A stretch of 64,000 bases of DNA, taken from positions 1 to 64,000 of the forward strand of contig NZ_BMSX01000014.1 of the NCBI RefSeq assembly GCF_014649375.1. Reading direction: 5' to 3'. The translations under genes were made by a program, and so were the position numbers. Shown one piece after another: positions 9,043-18,515 of the stretch (position 1 is its first letter; every line of letters starts with the position of its first letter). The notes beneath the pieces were generated by a model that worked only from the letters and a program-made list of their open reading frames with translations, searched no databases and had not been told where the DNA came from. Origin of the DNA: Streptomyces aurantiogriseus. GTDB taxonomy: Bacteria > Actinomycetota > Actinomycetes > Streptomycetales > Streptomycetaceae.

Positions 9043-10287
9043 GTGCGAGTGGCGATCATGACAGCGGGCTCCCGGGGCGATGTCGCCCCCTTCACCGGAC
9101 TGGGGCACGCGCTCGTGCGCGCGGGCCACGAGGTCACCCTGGTCACCCACGCGCGGTTCGCGCCGCTGGTGACCGGTTCGGGGGTGGGCTTCCACCCGCT
9201 GCCGGTCGATCCGCGGGAGGAACTGGAGTCGGAGCGGGGCCGGGGGCTGCACCGCAGCTCCACCGGTGCGGGCAAGTTGTTGCGGTTGGCGCGGATGGGG
9301 CGGGCGCTGGTGGGCCGCATGACCGACGACCTCGTGGCCGCCGCCCGGGCGAGCGACGCCCTCCTGCTCTCCGCCTCGGTGGCCCCGCTGGGGCACACCA
9401 TCGCCGAGGGACTGTCGCTGCCGAGCCTCGGCCTCTACCTCCAGCCCGTCGCCCCCACCGGGGAGTTCAGGCCGCCGATGCTCGGAGGCGGCTCCTGGGG
9501 CGCGCTCGGCAACCGGCTCGCCGGGCACGGTGTGGAGCTCGCCGTGGAGCAGGCCTTCGCCCCGGCCCTGCCCGCCGTCCGCGCGCGACTGGGGCTGCCC
9601 GCCGCCCGACGCTTCGGCAGGGGGCTGCGGGCGCGCGAACGCCGGGACGGACCCGTCCTGCACGGGTTCAGCGCCCACATGGTGCCCCGGCCCCGCGACT
9701 GGCGGCCCGGCCTCGACGTCGTCGGCTACTGGTGGGCGTACGACCGCGAAACCCGACTCCCGCCCGCAGTACGGGATTTCCTGGACGCCGGTCCGCCGCC
9801 GGTGTTCGTCGGTCTGGGCAGTGCGACCGTGCCCGATCCGCAGCGGCTCGGCGCCGAGATCGTACGGGCGCTGCGGCAGGCCGGGCTGCGCGGGGTGATC
9901 CAGCGGGGCTGGGCCGGCCTCTCCGCCGACGGCGACGACATGCTGACCGTCGACGAGGTCCCCCACGCCCTCCTCTTCCCGGAGACGGCCGCGGTGGTCC
10001 ACCACTGCGGCGCGGGCACGACGGCGGCCGGAGTACGGGCCGGGGTGCCCGCCGTGCCGGTACCGGTCCAGTTCGACGAGGGTTTCTGGGCGGACCGGCT
10101 GGTGGCTCTGGGGGTGGCCCCGCGGGTGGTCCCGTTGCGCCGGCTCACCGCGGACGCGCTGACCGCGGCGCTGATGCGGGTGACCCGGGAGCCCGCCTTC
10201 CGGGAGCGGGCACGGGAGGTGGGGGCGCGGGTGCGGGCGGAGGACGGGGCCGGGCGGGTGGTGGAGGCAGTGGAGCGGATGGGGTGA
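9043..10287 (+). CDS. UGT-type glycosyltransferase (GT1 family, GT-B fold)
   Basis: A 414-residue GT-B glycosyltransferase. The N-terminal VRVAIMTAGSRGDVAPFTGL matches the sterol/macrolide glycosyltransferase family; the C-terminal donor-binding half has HHCGAGTTAAGVRAGVPAVP. It should transfer a sugar from a nucleotide donor to a small hydrophobic acceptor (lipid, sterol or antibiotic) in the cytoplasm. The GTG at 9043 is chosen because it aligns exactly with the start of the paralogue at 13760; a start 17 codons upstream adds unrelated residues. It is divergent from the alpha-galactosidase and convergent with a TetR gene. No acceptor is encoded nearby. Confidence 0.88.
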   Translation: MRVAIMTAGSRGDVAPFTGLGHALVRAGHEVTLVTHARFAPLVTGSGVGFHPLPVDPREELESERGRGLHRSSTGAGKLLRLARMGRALVGRMTDDLVAAARASDALLLSASVAPLGHTIAEGLSLPSLGLYLQPVAPTGEFRPPMLGGGSWGALGNRLAGHGVELAVEQAFAPALPAVRARLGLPAARRFGRGLRARERRDGPVLHGFSAHMVPRPRDWRPGLDVVGYWWAYDRETRLPPAVRDFLDAGPPPVFVGLGSATVPDPQRLGAEIVRALRQAGLRGVIQRGWAGLSADGDDMLTVDEVPHALLFPETAAVVHHCGAGTTAAGVRAGVPAVPVPVQFDEGFWADRLVALGVAPRVVPLRRLTADALTAALMRVTREPAFRERAREVGARVRAEDGAGRVVEAVERMG

Positions 10288-10459
10288 CGGAGCGGCTGCC
10301 GTTGCATGGCCCGTCCGGGGCGAATTCCGTTGTCGGTGGACTCGGACGGCGGGTCCAGCGGGGGCATGACCGATCACCCGGGCCCACTGGGCGCAGCCGG
10401 AGTCCGGACGGGGGCGGTGGGCGGCCGGCCGGCTGAACCGACGGGCAGCGGCGCGCGCG

Positions 10460-11131
10460 TCAGGACTCGCAGGAGTCGCGCGGCTCCCACTCCGGGGGCC
10501 GCAGGATCCCCAGCAGCTGCCGGACCAGTTCGTCCACGACTTCGTCCAGGGTCGCGTCCACCCAGCCGGCGCTCCAGTCGTGGAGGAGGCCGTTGACGCT
10601 GCCGATGAAGGCCGTCGCCGCGAGGCGGTAGTCACGGGGGGCCGCCTCGCCGCGGGCGGCGGCCTCCGAGGCCTCGGCGCAGATGAGCTCGATCCAGCGG
10701 GAGCGGCGGGCCAGGCGCTGCTCCTCCAGGCGGGGGCTGACGCCGACGATCTCGACGAAGGTGATGCGGATGCGGCGCGGGTCGGCGGTGACATTGCCGG
10801 CGTAGGCGCGGAAGATCGCGGTGACCCGGTCGGCGAGCGGCAGGTCCTGGGCGGCGGCGAACGCGGCCACGACCGCCTCCTCGGCCCAGTCGTTGACCTG
10901 GAGGTGCAGCGCCGCCAGGACGTCCTCCAGGGTGCGGAACTCCTCGTAGAACTGGCGCGTCGACAGGCCGGCCGCATCGCTGAGCGCCGCGACCGTCGTA
11001 CCCCGGTAGCCGGGGGTGTCGCCGAACAGTTGCAGCGCCGCGTCCAGGAATCTCCGGCGCCGCTCGGCCTGCCGCTCCTCGGCGGACTTGCCGGCGTAAC
11101 GGCCGGTCGGCGCCTTCAGCCTGCCCACCAT
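10460..11131 (-). CDS. TetR-family transcriptional regulator
   Basis: A 223-residue TetR regulator. Residues about 22-70 form the helix-turn-helix region (FLDAALQLFGDTPGYRGTTV, AALSDAAGLSTRQFYEEF); the remainder is an all-helical ligand/dimerisation domain. It is divergent from the secreted beta-propeller gene at 11299, and the shared 167-bp region contains a 16-bp palindrome at 11201-11216 that is a good candidate operator. Inference: it represses itself and the propeller gene, responding to an unknown small molecule. Confidence 0.88.
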   Translation of the reverse strand: MVGRLKAPTGRYAGKSAEERQAERRRRFLDAALQLFGDTPGYRGTTVAALSDAAGLSTRQFYEEFRTLEDVLAALHLQVNDWAEEAVVAAFAAAQDLPLADRVTAIFRAYAGNVTADPRRIRITFVEIVGVSPRLEEQRLARRSRWIELICAEASEAAARGEAAPRDYRLAATAFIGSVNGLLHDWSAGWVDATLDEVVDELVRQLLGILRPPEWEPRDSCES

Positions 11132-11200
11132 GACCCTCCCTCGTCGCTCCGTCGGTCAATTTTGTCGTGTCCGCGGTCTTGTGGCGAAGGGCGCTCCTTC

Positions 11201-11216
11201 CTTACTTTCCAGTAAG
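11201..11216. promoter_or_regulatory. Candidate TetR operator
   Basis: CTTACTTTCCAGTAAG is a perfect inverted repeat (6-bp arms, 4-bp spacer) in the divergent region between the TetR gene (start 11131) and the propeller gene (start 11299). It has the size and spacing typical of TetR-family sites. Confidence 0.6.
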
Positions 11217-11298
11217 TCCATTCTGAACGAAGCCGTGTTCAGATTCGGGCCCTCCTTCCCCATGCCCCCCGCACCCGCCCGCAGAGGAGAGAGCAGCC

Positions 11299-12552
11299 AT
11301 GGCTGCCTTGAGAACCAGGCACCTTTGCTCGATAGCCGCCGCCCTCGTCCTGACCGTCACCGCGCCGGCGACCGCCGCCACGGCAGCCACCTCCGCGGAC
11401 GCCGCCGCGCAGCGCGAGGTGCTGTTGGTCGCCAACAACTGGGACGGCACGGCCGATGTCATCAAGTCCTCCGGGGACTTCGCGAAGATCGGCCGGATCA
11501 ACGTCATCCCCGACAAGGACCAGCGGATGGCGGAGATCAACGCCGACCCGATCCGGTGGATCGCCTTCATGACGATCCGCAACAGCGTCGGCGAGGGCCA
11601 CGACCAGTTCGTCGACGACATGTACTCCACGCCGGACGGCTCGTCGGTGGTCGTCTCCCGGCCCAGCTTCGCCGACGTCGTCTCGATCAACGTGTCGACG
11701 GGAGCCATCAACTGGCGCTTCCCGGTGTCCGGTTACCGCTCCGACCACATGGCCGTCTCCCCCGACGGCACCCGGGTCGCGGTCTCCGCCTCGACGTCGA
11801 ACACCGTGCACGTGCTGGACATCAACACCGGCAAGCAGCTCGGTTCGTACTCCACGGGCGACAAGCCGCACGAGAACATCTTCAGCAGGGACGGCAAGTA
11901 CATCTGGACCATGTCGATCGGTGAGGTGAACACCGCGCTCGACGCGCCCTGGCTGGACTGGACGAAGGGCGACCGGCGTATCACCGTCGTCGACGCGACC
12001 ACCTACCAGCAGGTCAAGACCATCGACATGCGCCAGCGGCTGGACGCGATCGGCCTCACGGACTACTCGGACGCCGTCCGCCCGGCCGTCTTCTCCCCGG
12101 ACGAGTCCAAGCTGTACTTCCAGGTCTCCTTCTTCAACGGCTTCTTCGAGTACGACATCGCCACCGACAGGATCACCCGGACGAAGACCCTGCCGAAGAA
12201 CCCGGCGACCAGCGACGACCGCACCACGTTCGTCAACGACTCGCGCCACCACGGCCTGTCGATGAGCCCCGACGGCAGCAAGCTGTGCGTCGCGGGGACG
12301 ATGGACGACTACGCGACGGTCGTCAACCGCACCACCCTCCAGGAGGGCCCGCTCGTCACCGCCTCCAAGCCCTACTGGGCCACGGTCAGCGGCGACGGCA
12401 AGAGCTGTGTCGTCTCCGAGAGCGGCGCGGACCAGGTCACGGCGATCGACTTCGCCACCGGGAACAAGCTCGTGTCGGTCCCGGTGGGTGACCACCCGCA
12501 GCGCGTCCGGCTGGGCCATGTGGCCGCCGACTGGACGGGCCCCGGCAACTGA
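11299..12552 (+). CDS. Secreted YncE/lactonase-like beta-propeller protein
   Basis: A 417-residue protein with a Sec signal peptide (residues about 1-32, ending ATAATAATSADA). The mature part is a beta-propeller with repeated blades such as DHMAVSPDGTRVAVSAST, HENIFSRDGKYIW and HHGLSMSPDGSKLCVAGT, the pattern of YncE or lactonase-type proteins that bind rather than cleave. No enzyme active site is apparent. A GGAGAG sits about ten bases before the ATG. It is divergent from a TetR gene that may control it, and its stop is one base from the stop of the convergent frameshifted glycosyltransferase. Confidence 0.8.
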   Translation: MAALRTRHLCSIAAALVLTVTAPATAATAATSADAAAQREVLLVANNWDGTADVIKSSGDFAKIGRINVIPDKDQRMAEINADPIRWIAFMTIRNSVGEGHDQFVDDMYSTPDGSSVVVSRPSFADVVSINVSTGAINWRFPVSGYRSDHMAVSPDGTRVAVSASTSNTVHVLDINTGKQLGSYSTGDKPHENIFSRDGKYIWTMSIGEVNTALDAPWLDWTKGDRRITVVDATTYQQVKTIDMRQRLDAIGLTDYSDAVRPAVFSPDESKLYFQVSFFNGFFEYDIATDRITRTKTLPKNPATSDDRTTFVNDSRHHGLSMSPDGSKLCVAGTMDDYATVVNRTTLQEGPLVTASKPYWATVSGDGKSCVVSESGADQVTAIDFATGNKLVSVPVGDHPQRVRLGHVAADWTGPGN

Positions 12553-12553
12553 C

Positions 12554-13760
12554 TCAGCCGAACCGCTCCTCGATGACCTTCAGGGCGCGTCCCGCCCCGT
12601 CCTCCGTCGCCATGTGCCGCGCGGCGGCCTCGGCGGACGGCGCGCAGGACGGCCGGCGTACGACACGGTCGAGCGCGTCGGCGAGTTCCTCGGCCGTCAG
12701 GGACGCGAACCGCAGGGGCGCGGTGGCGGCGCCCAGCCCGGCCAGCCGTGCCGCCCAGAACGGCTGGTCCGCCGTCACCGGGACCGGCACCGCGGGCACC
12801 CCGGCGCGCAGTCCGGCCGCCGAGGTGCCCGCTCCCGCGTGGTGGACCACTGCGGCCACCCGTGGGAAGAGCAGCGCGTGGGGCACCTCCCCCACGGTCA
12901 GCACGTCGTCGCCGTCGGCGGCGAGCCCGGCGCTGCCGGTCTGGAGGATGCCCCGCAGACCTGCGGCGCGCAGGGCCCGTACGGCGATCGCGCTCAGCCG
13001 TTCCCCGTGCCCGGCCGCCATGCTGCCGAAGCCGACGAAGACGGGCGGCGGCCCGGCGCCGAGGAAGTCCTCGACGGCGGAGGGCAGTTGCTGGTCGGGG
13101 TCGTGGTACGGCCACCAGGTGCCGACGATCTCCAGACCGGGGCGCCAGTCGGCAGGGCGGGGGACGAGGGCGGTGCTGAAGCCGTGCAGGACGGGCCAGT
13201 GGGCCCGCTCCTGGCGCCGGCGTGCGGCGGCCGGTGTGCGTGGGGGCAGCTCCAGGCGGCGGCGCAGCTCGGTGACGGCCGGGGTGTAGACGCGGTCGGC
13301 CATGCGCAGGGAGAGGCGGCCGGCGGCGCGGTTGCCGTGGCGGCCCAGCGAGCGGGTGCCGGTGACGACCGGCGGGAAGTCGCCGGTGGGGGTGGTGGGC
13401 TGGAGATAGGCACCGACGCTCGGGATGCCGGTGGCCTCGGTGAGGTGCCAGCCCAGCGGGGCGGTGGTGGTCGACAACAGGAGCAGGTCCGTGTCCGGGG
13501 TCACCGCGTCGGCGACGCCCTGGCCCAGCCCGGTCACGAACACGGCAGCGGCGCGGAGGAGTTGACGGCGGCCGGACACATCGCCCTCGGGGCGTCCGGG
13601 CAGGCCGCGGAACTCGAGCCCCGCCTCTCGCACCAGGGGGGGCGAACGCCTCCGTCGCCGCGAGCGCGACGTCGTGTCCCGCGCGCCGCAGCTCAGCGCC
13701 CAGACCGGTGTACGGGGCGACGTCACCTCGCGAACCGGCGGCGGCGATCAGGATCCTCAC
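12554..13760 (-). pseudogene. UGT-type glycosyltransferase with a frameshift in a C7 tract
   Basis: Paralogue of the glycosyltransferase at 9043. The first 43 or so codons (GTG start at 13760, VRILIAAAGSRGDVAPYTGL) and the remaining about 350 codons (from LVREAGLEFRGLPG) are in different frames. The break falls in seven consecutive C residues on the coding strand (13636-13642); with six, the reading becomes AFAPLVREAGLEF, matching AFAPLV-type sequence in the paralogue. The C-terminal donor site (HHAGAGTSAAGLRAGVPAVP) is intact. The GTG overlaps the upstream stop as GTGA, indicating translational coupling to the TipA-like gene. It could be a sequencing error, a phase-variable tract or a real pseudogene. 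Confidence 0.8.
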
Positions 13761-14547
13761 GGCTGTTGTTCCTCCTCTGACGGCAGACGGGCCGCGTTGG
13801 CGTGCACGGCCTTGCACAAGTAGGCGGCGAGGCCGGGGCGTTGCAGCGACGGGGGCACCACCAGCGCGAAGGCGCGCGGGTCGGCGGCGAAGTCGTCGGC
13901 AATGCGCCGGTGCATGGCGGGCGGGCAGTCGGTGAACCAGCGCGTGATGTGGCCGCGGTGCCGCTCGGCGAGGTCCAGGGCGCGCTCACCGTCGGCGGGC
14001 TCCCCGGCGTCGAAGACGTCGAGCAGCTCGGCGCGCCACTCGGCGGCCTCGGCCATCAGCCGCCGCCAGTCCTCCTTGGTATGGGCGGCGGCGCGGGCCA
14101 TTGCCTCGCGCTGTCCGGCCGATTCCGCCCACTCAGCCGGGCCTCGGTGGCGTAGCTGAGGTCGAAGGTGATGTCGCCGAAGACCTCGAAGCGTTCCTCG
14201 GGGGTCAGGGACACCCCGGTCTGCTGGACCTCGATGGCCCGCTCGGCGACCTCCGCCAGCCGCCGCAGCCGGGCGATCTCCTCGCTCAGCTGCCGTTGCC
14301 GAGCCCGCAGGTGTTCGAGGACGTTGGCCTGCGGGTCCTTGAGGATGGCGGCGATCTCGTCGAGGGAGAAGCCGAGTTCACGGTAGAAGAGGATCTGCTG
14401 GAGCCGGGCCAGGTCGGCGTCGTCGTAGAGCCGGTATCCGGCCCGGCTGCGGCCGCCGGGGGTCAGCAGGCCCGTCCGGTCGTAGTGGTGCAGCGTGCGC
14501 ACCGTCACGCCGGCGAAGTCCGCGACCTGCCGCACGGAGTAACTCAT
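13757..14547 (-). pseudogene. TipA-like MerR regulator, frameshifted between its two domains
   Basis: The frame from 14547 encodes a MerR DNA-binding domain (MSYSVRQVADFAGVTVRTLH, then a coiled coil RQRQLSEEIARLRRLAEVAE). The frame from 14101 to 13757 encodes a TipAS-like drug-binding domain (AAHTKEDWRRLMAEAAEWRA to the stop). The frames switch near 14130-14145: one extra base after ...YATEARL would continue as EWAESAGQREA into MARAAAHTKEDW. TipA-type proteins sense thiopeptides and other amphiphilic drugs. Because TipAL/TipAS in S. lividans are both made, the ATG at 14101 might still give a free drug-binding domain. Its stop overlaps the glycosyltransferase start, so the two were one operon. 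Confidence 0.75.
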
Positions 14548-14609
14548 CCGCCTGCCCTTTCGTCGGGGTACAGCGTCAACCCTGACGCAAGGGGAGGGTC
14601 AAGCGGCGG

Positions 14610-16463
14610 CTATTTGATCTTCTGGGCGACCCAGGCCGACAGTTCCGACCGGGCGGCGGCCAGCAGGGTCGCGGTCGGTGCGGTCGCCCCGTTGGTCACC
14701 AGCGCGTAGTGGACCGTGCCCGCGTCCGGTGCGCTGAGCAGCAGCCGTCGGCTGCCCGTGCCGCCGGGTTCCAGGGCCGCGGCGATCTTCGTGGTGGTCG
14801 TGTACGCCGGTGGGCCGTACACCGTGCCGAGGTCGGAGACCACGGTGGTGGACGCGGTCGGGAAGGTGGCGGGCAGGTGCAGTTCGGTGGGTGCGCTGCC
14901 GCCGTTGGAGCGCCACACCAGCAGGCCGTACTGGCCGGAGCCGACGAGTTGCGCCACGTTCGGCAGGGAGCTCGGCACCGGGTTCCAGGTGAGGGTCGTG
15001 GAGCCGTCGCGGGAGCGGTCCTCGTAGGTGAAGGCGAGGGTCGTGCCGCTGGTGGCGCTCGGGTAGATCCGGTCGAGGAGGCGGGCGTCCTGGCGCAGTG
15101 TCACCTTGCCTGTGTCGTCGAGACGTACGGCGGAGAGGTCCTCGTCGTTCCAGGCGTCGCCGGTGGTGAGCACCTTGTCGGGGTTGCCGTTCATCAGCTC
15201 GTGGTGGCGGCCGTTGTAGATGTCCCACTGCCACTGGTTGCCGGAGAGCACGGGTCCCGAGGTGGCCGGTGTCGTCCACCAACTCGCGCCCTTCACCCGG
15301 GAGTCGAGGGCCTGGTACATGGCTTTGAGGACGGTCGGCGCCTTGTCCGAGACCGTGCCCGCGAGGGGGTGGCCGAACTCGCTGACCACGGCCGTCGTCC
15401 CGGCAGCCGACGCCCGGTCGCGGACCGTGCCGAAGTCGGTGACGTACTGGCCGTCGGCCGCCTTGCCCCACATCAGGATCCCGGAGATGGCCTTCTGGTC
15501 GTAGAAATGGGTGTTGAAGACGTAGCGGGAGCCGAGGGTGCCCGCGTCGAGGAGGCCGCCCTCCTCCTTGCTGACGTTGCCGTTCCAGAAGAGGTTCGGT
15601 TCGACGAGGGCGGGCTTGTCCTGCCAGCCGGCCGCGTCCATCCGGGCCCGGAACTTCACGTAGAAGGGCCACAGCAGGTCGCGTTCCCAGGTGCGGCTGT
15701 TCTGGCCGGAGTCGTAGGTGCCGGCGTAGGGCTCGTTGTAGGGGTCGAAGCCGAGGACGCCCGCGAACTGCTCGGCGGTCAGGTTCTGCTTGACGTAGGT
15801 CATCGTCCGCTGGGCGGTGGTGAGGAAGGCGTCCTGGAGGCCGTACGCGTTGTGCCAGAAGTCGTGCTGGGCGGCCTTCACCGCGCCGTTCTGGGTGATG
15901 TTCTGGCCCCAGAGGAAGCAGATCCCGCAGGACTCGTCGGGGTAGTTGCCGAGGTCGACCGCCCACTGGGGGGCGCCGTCGCCCGTGTACCAGCTGTCGG
16001 GGTCGAAGAGGTACCGGGAGTACAGGTCCTGGTGGAAGTCGGGGTAGACGCGGATGCCGGCGTCGAGGAAGGCGCGCATCTGGTCGGTGGCGGCGGCCAG
16101 GTAGGTGGTGTCGACCTGGCCGCGCACCGGTTCGGCGTAGGCCCAGGAGAGCAGGAAGCGGACGGAGTTGCCGCCGCCGAGGGCGCGCAGGGCGGTCGCC
16201 GACTTCCTGGCGTCGGCGGCCGAGGCGAAGGGCAGGCCCTTGTTCTCGGCGAGCTTGGTCTCGCCGGAGACGTTGTAGCCGCGCAGCACGACCTCGCGGC
16301 CGGCGGCGTCGACGAAGCGACCGCCCGACACGGTGAGCGGACTGCCGTCGAACGGGAGGGAGTCGGGGACGGTGGCGGCGGTGGCGGTCGGGGTACCCGC
16401 CACCGTCAGGAATCCGCAGAGGATGACCAGAACAGCGAGCAAACGTGCCCGAATATTCGGCAT
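14610..16463 (-). CDS. Secreted GH5 endoglycoceramidase-like hydrolase
   Basis: About 617 residues from the ATG at 16463 (an upstream GTG/ATG would add 14 residues before the signal peptide). A signal peptide (RARLLAVLVILCGFLTVAGT) is followed by a GH5 barrel: the acid/base Glu is in FDPYNEPYAGTYD and the nucleophile Glu in VVSEFGHPLAG. VYPDFHQDLYSRYLF and RGYNVSGETKLAE are typical of endoglycoceramidases (EGCase), which cut the glycan from ceramide. A C-terminal beta-sandwich occupies about the last 120 residues. It is longer than EGCase II of Rhodococcus (about 490). Substrate is inferred; other glycolipids are possible. Confidence 0.82.
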   Translation of the reverse strand: MPNIRARLLAVLVILCGFLTVAGTPTATAATVPDSLPFDGSPLTVSGGRFVDAAGREVVLRGYNVSGETKLAENKGLPFASAADARKSATALRALGGGNSVRFLLSWAYAEPVRGQVDTTYLAAATDQMRAFLDAGIRVYPDFHQDLYSRYLFDPDSWYTGDGAPQWAVDLGNYPDESCGICFLWGQNITQNGAVKAAQHDFWHNAYGLQDAFLTTAQRTMTYVKQNLTAEQFAGVLGFDPYNEPYAGTYDSGQNSRTWERDLLWPFYVKFRARMDAAGWQDKPALVEPNLFWNGNVSKEEGGLLDAGTLGSRYVFNTHFYDQKAISGILMWGKAADGQYVTDFGTVRDRASAAGTTAVVSEFGHPLAGTVSDKAPTVLKAMYQALDSRVKGASWWTTPATSGPVLSGNQWQWDIYNGRHHELMNGNPDKVLTTGDAWNDEDLSAVRLDDTGKVTLRQDARLLDRIYPSATSGTTLAFTYEDRSRDGSTTLTWNPVPSSLPNVAQLVGSGQYGLLVWRSNGGSAPTELHLPATFPTASTTVVSDLGTVYGPPAYTTTTKIAAALEPGGTGSRRLLLSAPDAGTVHYALVTNGATAPTATLLAAARSELSAWVAQKIK

Positions 16464-16556
16464 GTCCACTACAGTCCGGCCATTTCCGGACACCGTCAAT
16501 ACCACCTGACCCCGGAGTAAGTTGACTAGCAGTCACCTCAGCCGCCCCGAGTCGCC

Positions 16557-18515
16557 TCAACTGCCCGTCCGGCCCGTCACGTTCAGCAGGTACTCCTTCC
16601 GGTTGAGCGGGTTGTGGTCGGTGCGCGGGCGCTCGGGGACCGTGCCGTGGACGACGGGCGCGTAGTGGTCGAAGGCGCTCTCCAGCTCGCCCTCGCCCCG
16701 GGTCAGCCCGGGCATCCGCTGTCCGAGGGCGTGCACCCGGGCGGCGGGCACCGCGCCCTCCAGCACGCACAGCGCGCCCCGGGTCTGCGTCGTACGCGGT
16801 ACGGCCCGCAGCGCGGCGAGCACCGGCAGCAGCGCGCCGAGGGTGTCCGCCGGGGCCTCGATCCGGAAGTGGTGCATCGGCTCGTACACCCGCGTCCCCG
16901 CCCTCCGCAGCGCCTCGATCAGGACCAGCGGGGTCAGGCCACGGAAGTCGTAGCCGGTGCTGGACATGCTCTTGTCGAAGCCCTGGTGGGCGTGGCTCTG
17001 GCGGGGCGAGTAGCCGGAGTGCGTCATGGTGACCGCGCAGTCGGTGACCTGCCAGCCGTGCAGCCCCTGGCCGAGCGTCTCGCGGACGGTGTCCTCGACC
17101 GCCTTGAAGAACGCGTACGGCATGGAGCCCAGCTCCACCTCCAGGCCGAAGGTCACGCCGGTACCGGGTGGGGCGGGGTCGACGCGCAGGCCGACGGTGG
17201 CGAGGAAGGGATTCCCGCCCTTCTTGTTGAACTCGACGGCCGCTCCCGGGCCGGCCGGCCGCTCGACGCACAGGGGTGTCGTCTCCCGGAAGGTGACGTC
17301 GAGGCCGTACTCGTCGGCGAGGGTCGCCTGGACGACCTCTTTCTGCACCTCCCCGTAGAGGGACACGGAGGTCTCCTGGCGGACCTCGTCGTGCCGCAGG
17401 CCGATCAGCGGATCCTGTTCGGCCAGCTGGGTGAGGGCGAGATGCAGCGAGCGAGGGTCGGTGTCCGGGCCGGGCACGACGACCGTCTCCAGGGTGGGCG
17501 GCGCGAAGACCTGGCCGGGCGCGGTGCGCGGTACGCCGACGCTGTCGCCGATCCTCACCTCGGCGAGGCCCCACAGGCGGGCGATGCGGCCCGCCGCAAC
17601 CGCCTCGTCCCGGACGTCGGTGCCGTGGTCGAAGACGCTGATCGCGGTGACCTTGCCCTCCCGGCCGCCGAAGAGGACGCGGTCGCGGGTGCGCAGGGTG
17701 CCCGAGAAGAGGCGCGCGTAGGCGATCTTCTCCCCCGCCGGGCCCCGCTCCACCTTGAAGACGGTGCCGGAGAGCGGGCCCTCGGGGTCCCCGTCGGCCG
17801 GAGGCAGCAGTTCCTTGATGCCGGCGATCAGCTCGGGCACGCCCGCGCCGGTCATCGCCGAGCCGAAGTACACCGGGTGGACGAGGCCGGCGCGGGTCTG
17901 CGCGACGAGGGCCGCGTGCAGGCGCTCCGGTGTGAGGGAGCCGTCGACGTACGCGGTCAGGAGGTCGTCGTCGTGGTCGGCGAGGACGTCGGGGGCGGGG
18001 CGGCCGGGCCGGAAGGCGGCCTGGCGCGTGCCGAGTCCCGTGGCCGTGCCCATCGGGACGACCGGCGCAGAGAGCCGGCCGGAGAGTTCCCGCAGAACAC
18101 CCTCCTGGCGTGCCCCGCGTCGGTCGATCTTGTTGACGAAGACCAGCGTGGGGATGCGCAGCCGCCGCAGCGTGCGCATCAGGACGCGGGTCTGCGCCTG
18201 CACGCCCTCCACCGCCGAGACGACGAGGACCGCGCCGTCGAGCACGCCGAGGACGCGCTCCACCTCGGCGATGAAGTCCGGGTGGCCGGGGGTGTCGAGG
18301 AGGTTGACGGTGATGTCGTCGACCGGGAAGGAGACGACGGCCGACTTGATGGTGATGCCGCGCTGCCGCTCCAGCGCGAGGGTGTCCGTCTGTGTGCTGC
18401 CGGCGTCGACGCTGCCGATCTCGTCGATGATGCCGGCGGAGTGCAGCAGCCGCTCGGTGAGGCTGGTCTTACCGGCGTCGACGTGGGCGAGGATCCCGAG
18501 GTTGAGCAAGTGCAC
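16557..18515 (-). CDS. TetM/OtrA-like ribosomal protection GTPase
   Basis: A 652-residue EF-G-like translational GTPase of the tetracycline ribosomal-protection family, closest in style to Streptomyces OtrA. G-motifs: AHVDAGKTS, RGITI switch, DTPGHPDF, NKID. Domain IV and V follow, including GYDFRGLTPLVLIEALRRAG. It should displace tetracyclines from the 30S subunit, giving self-protection or intrinsic resistance. GTG at 18515 is preceded by GAAGGA about 11 bases upstream. A well-initiated short frame (18579-18469) overlaps its start, which could couple expression to ribosome stalling. It is divergent from the XdhC-like gene. Confidence 0.88.
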   Translation of the reverse strand: MHLLNLGILAHVDAGKTSLTERLLHSAGIIDEIGSVDAGSTQTDTLALERQRGITIKSAVVSFPVDDITVNLLDTPGHPDFIAEVERVLGVLDGAVLVVSAVEGVQAQTRVLMRTLRRLRIPTLVFVNKIDRRGARQEGVLRELSGRLSAPVVPMGTATGLGTRQAAFRPGRPAPDVLADHDDDLLTAYVDGSLTPERLHAALVAQTRAGLVHPVYFGSAMTGAGVPELIAGIKELLPPADGDPEGPLSGTVFKVERGPAGEKIAYARLFSGTLRTRDRVLFGGREGKVTAISVFDHGTDVRDEAVAAGRIARLWGLAEVRIGDSVGVPRTAPGQVFAPPTLETVVVPGPDTDPRSLHLALTQLAEQDPLIGLRHDEVRQETSVSLYGEVQKEVVQATLADEYGLDVTFRETTPLCVERPAGPGAAVEFNKKGGNPFLATVGLRVDPAPPGTGVTFGLEVELGSMPYAFFKAVEDTVRETLGQGLHGWQVTDCAVTMTHSGYSPRQSHAHQGFDKSMSSTGYDFRGLTPLVLIEALRRAGTRVYEPMHHFRIEAPADTLGALLPVLAALRAVPRTTQTRGALCVLEGAVPAARVHALGQRMPGLTRGEGELESAFDHYAPVVHGTVPERPRTDHNPLNRKEYLLNVTGRTGS

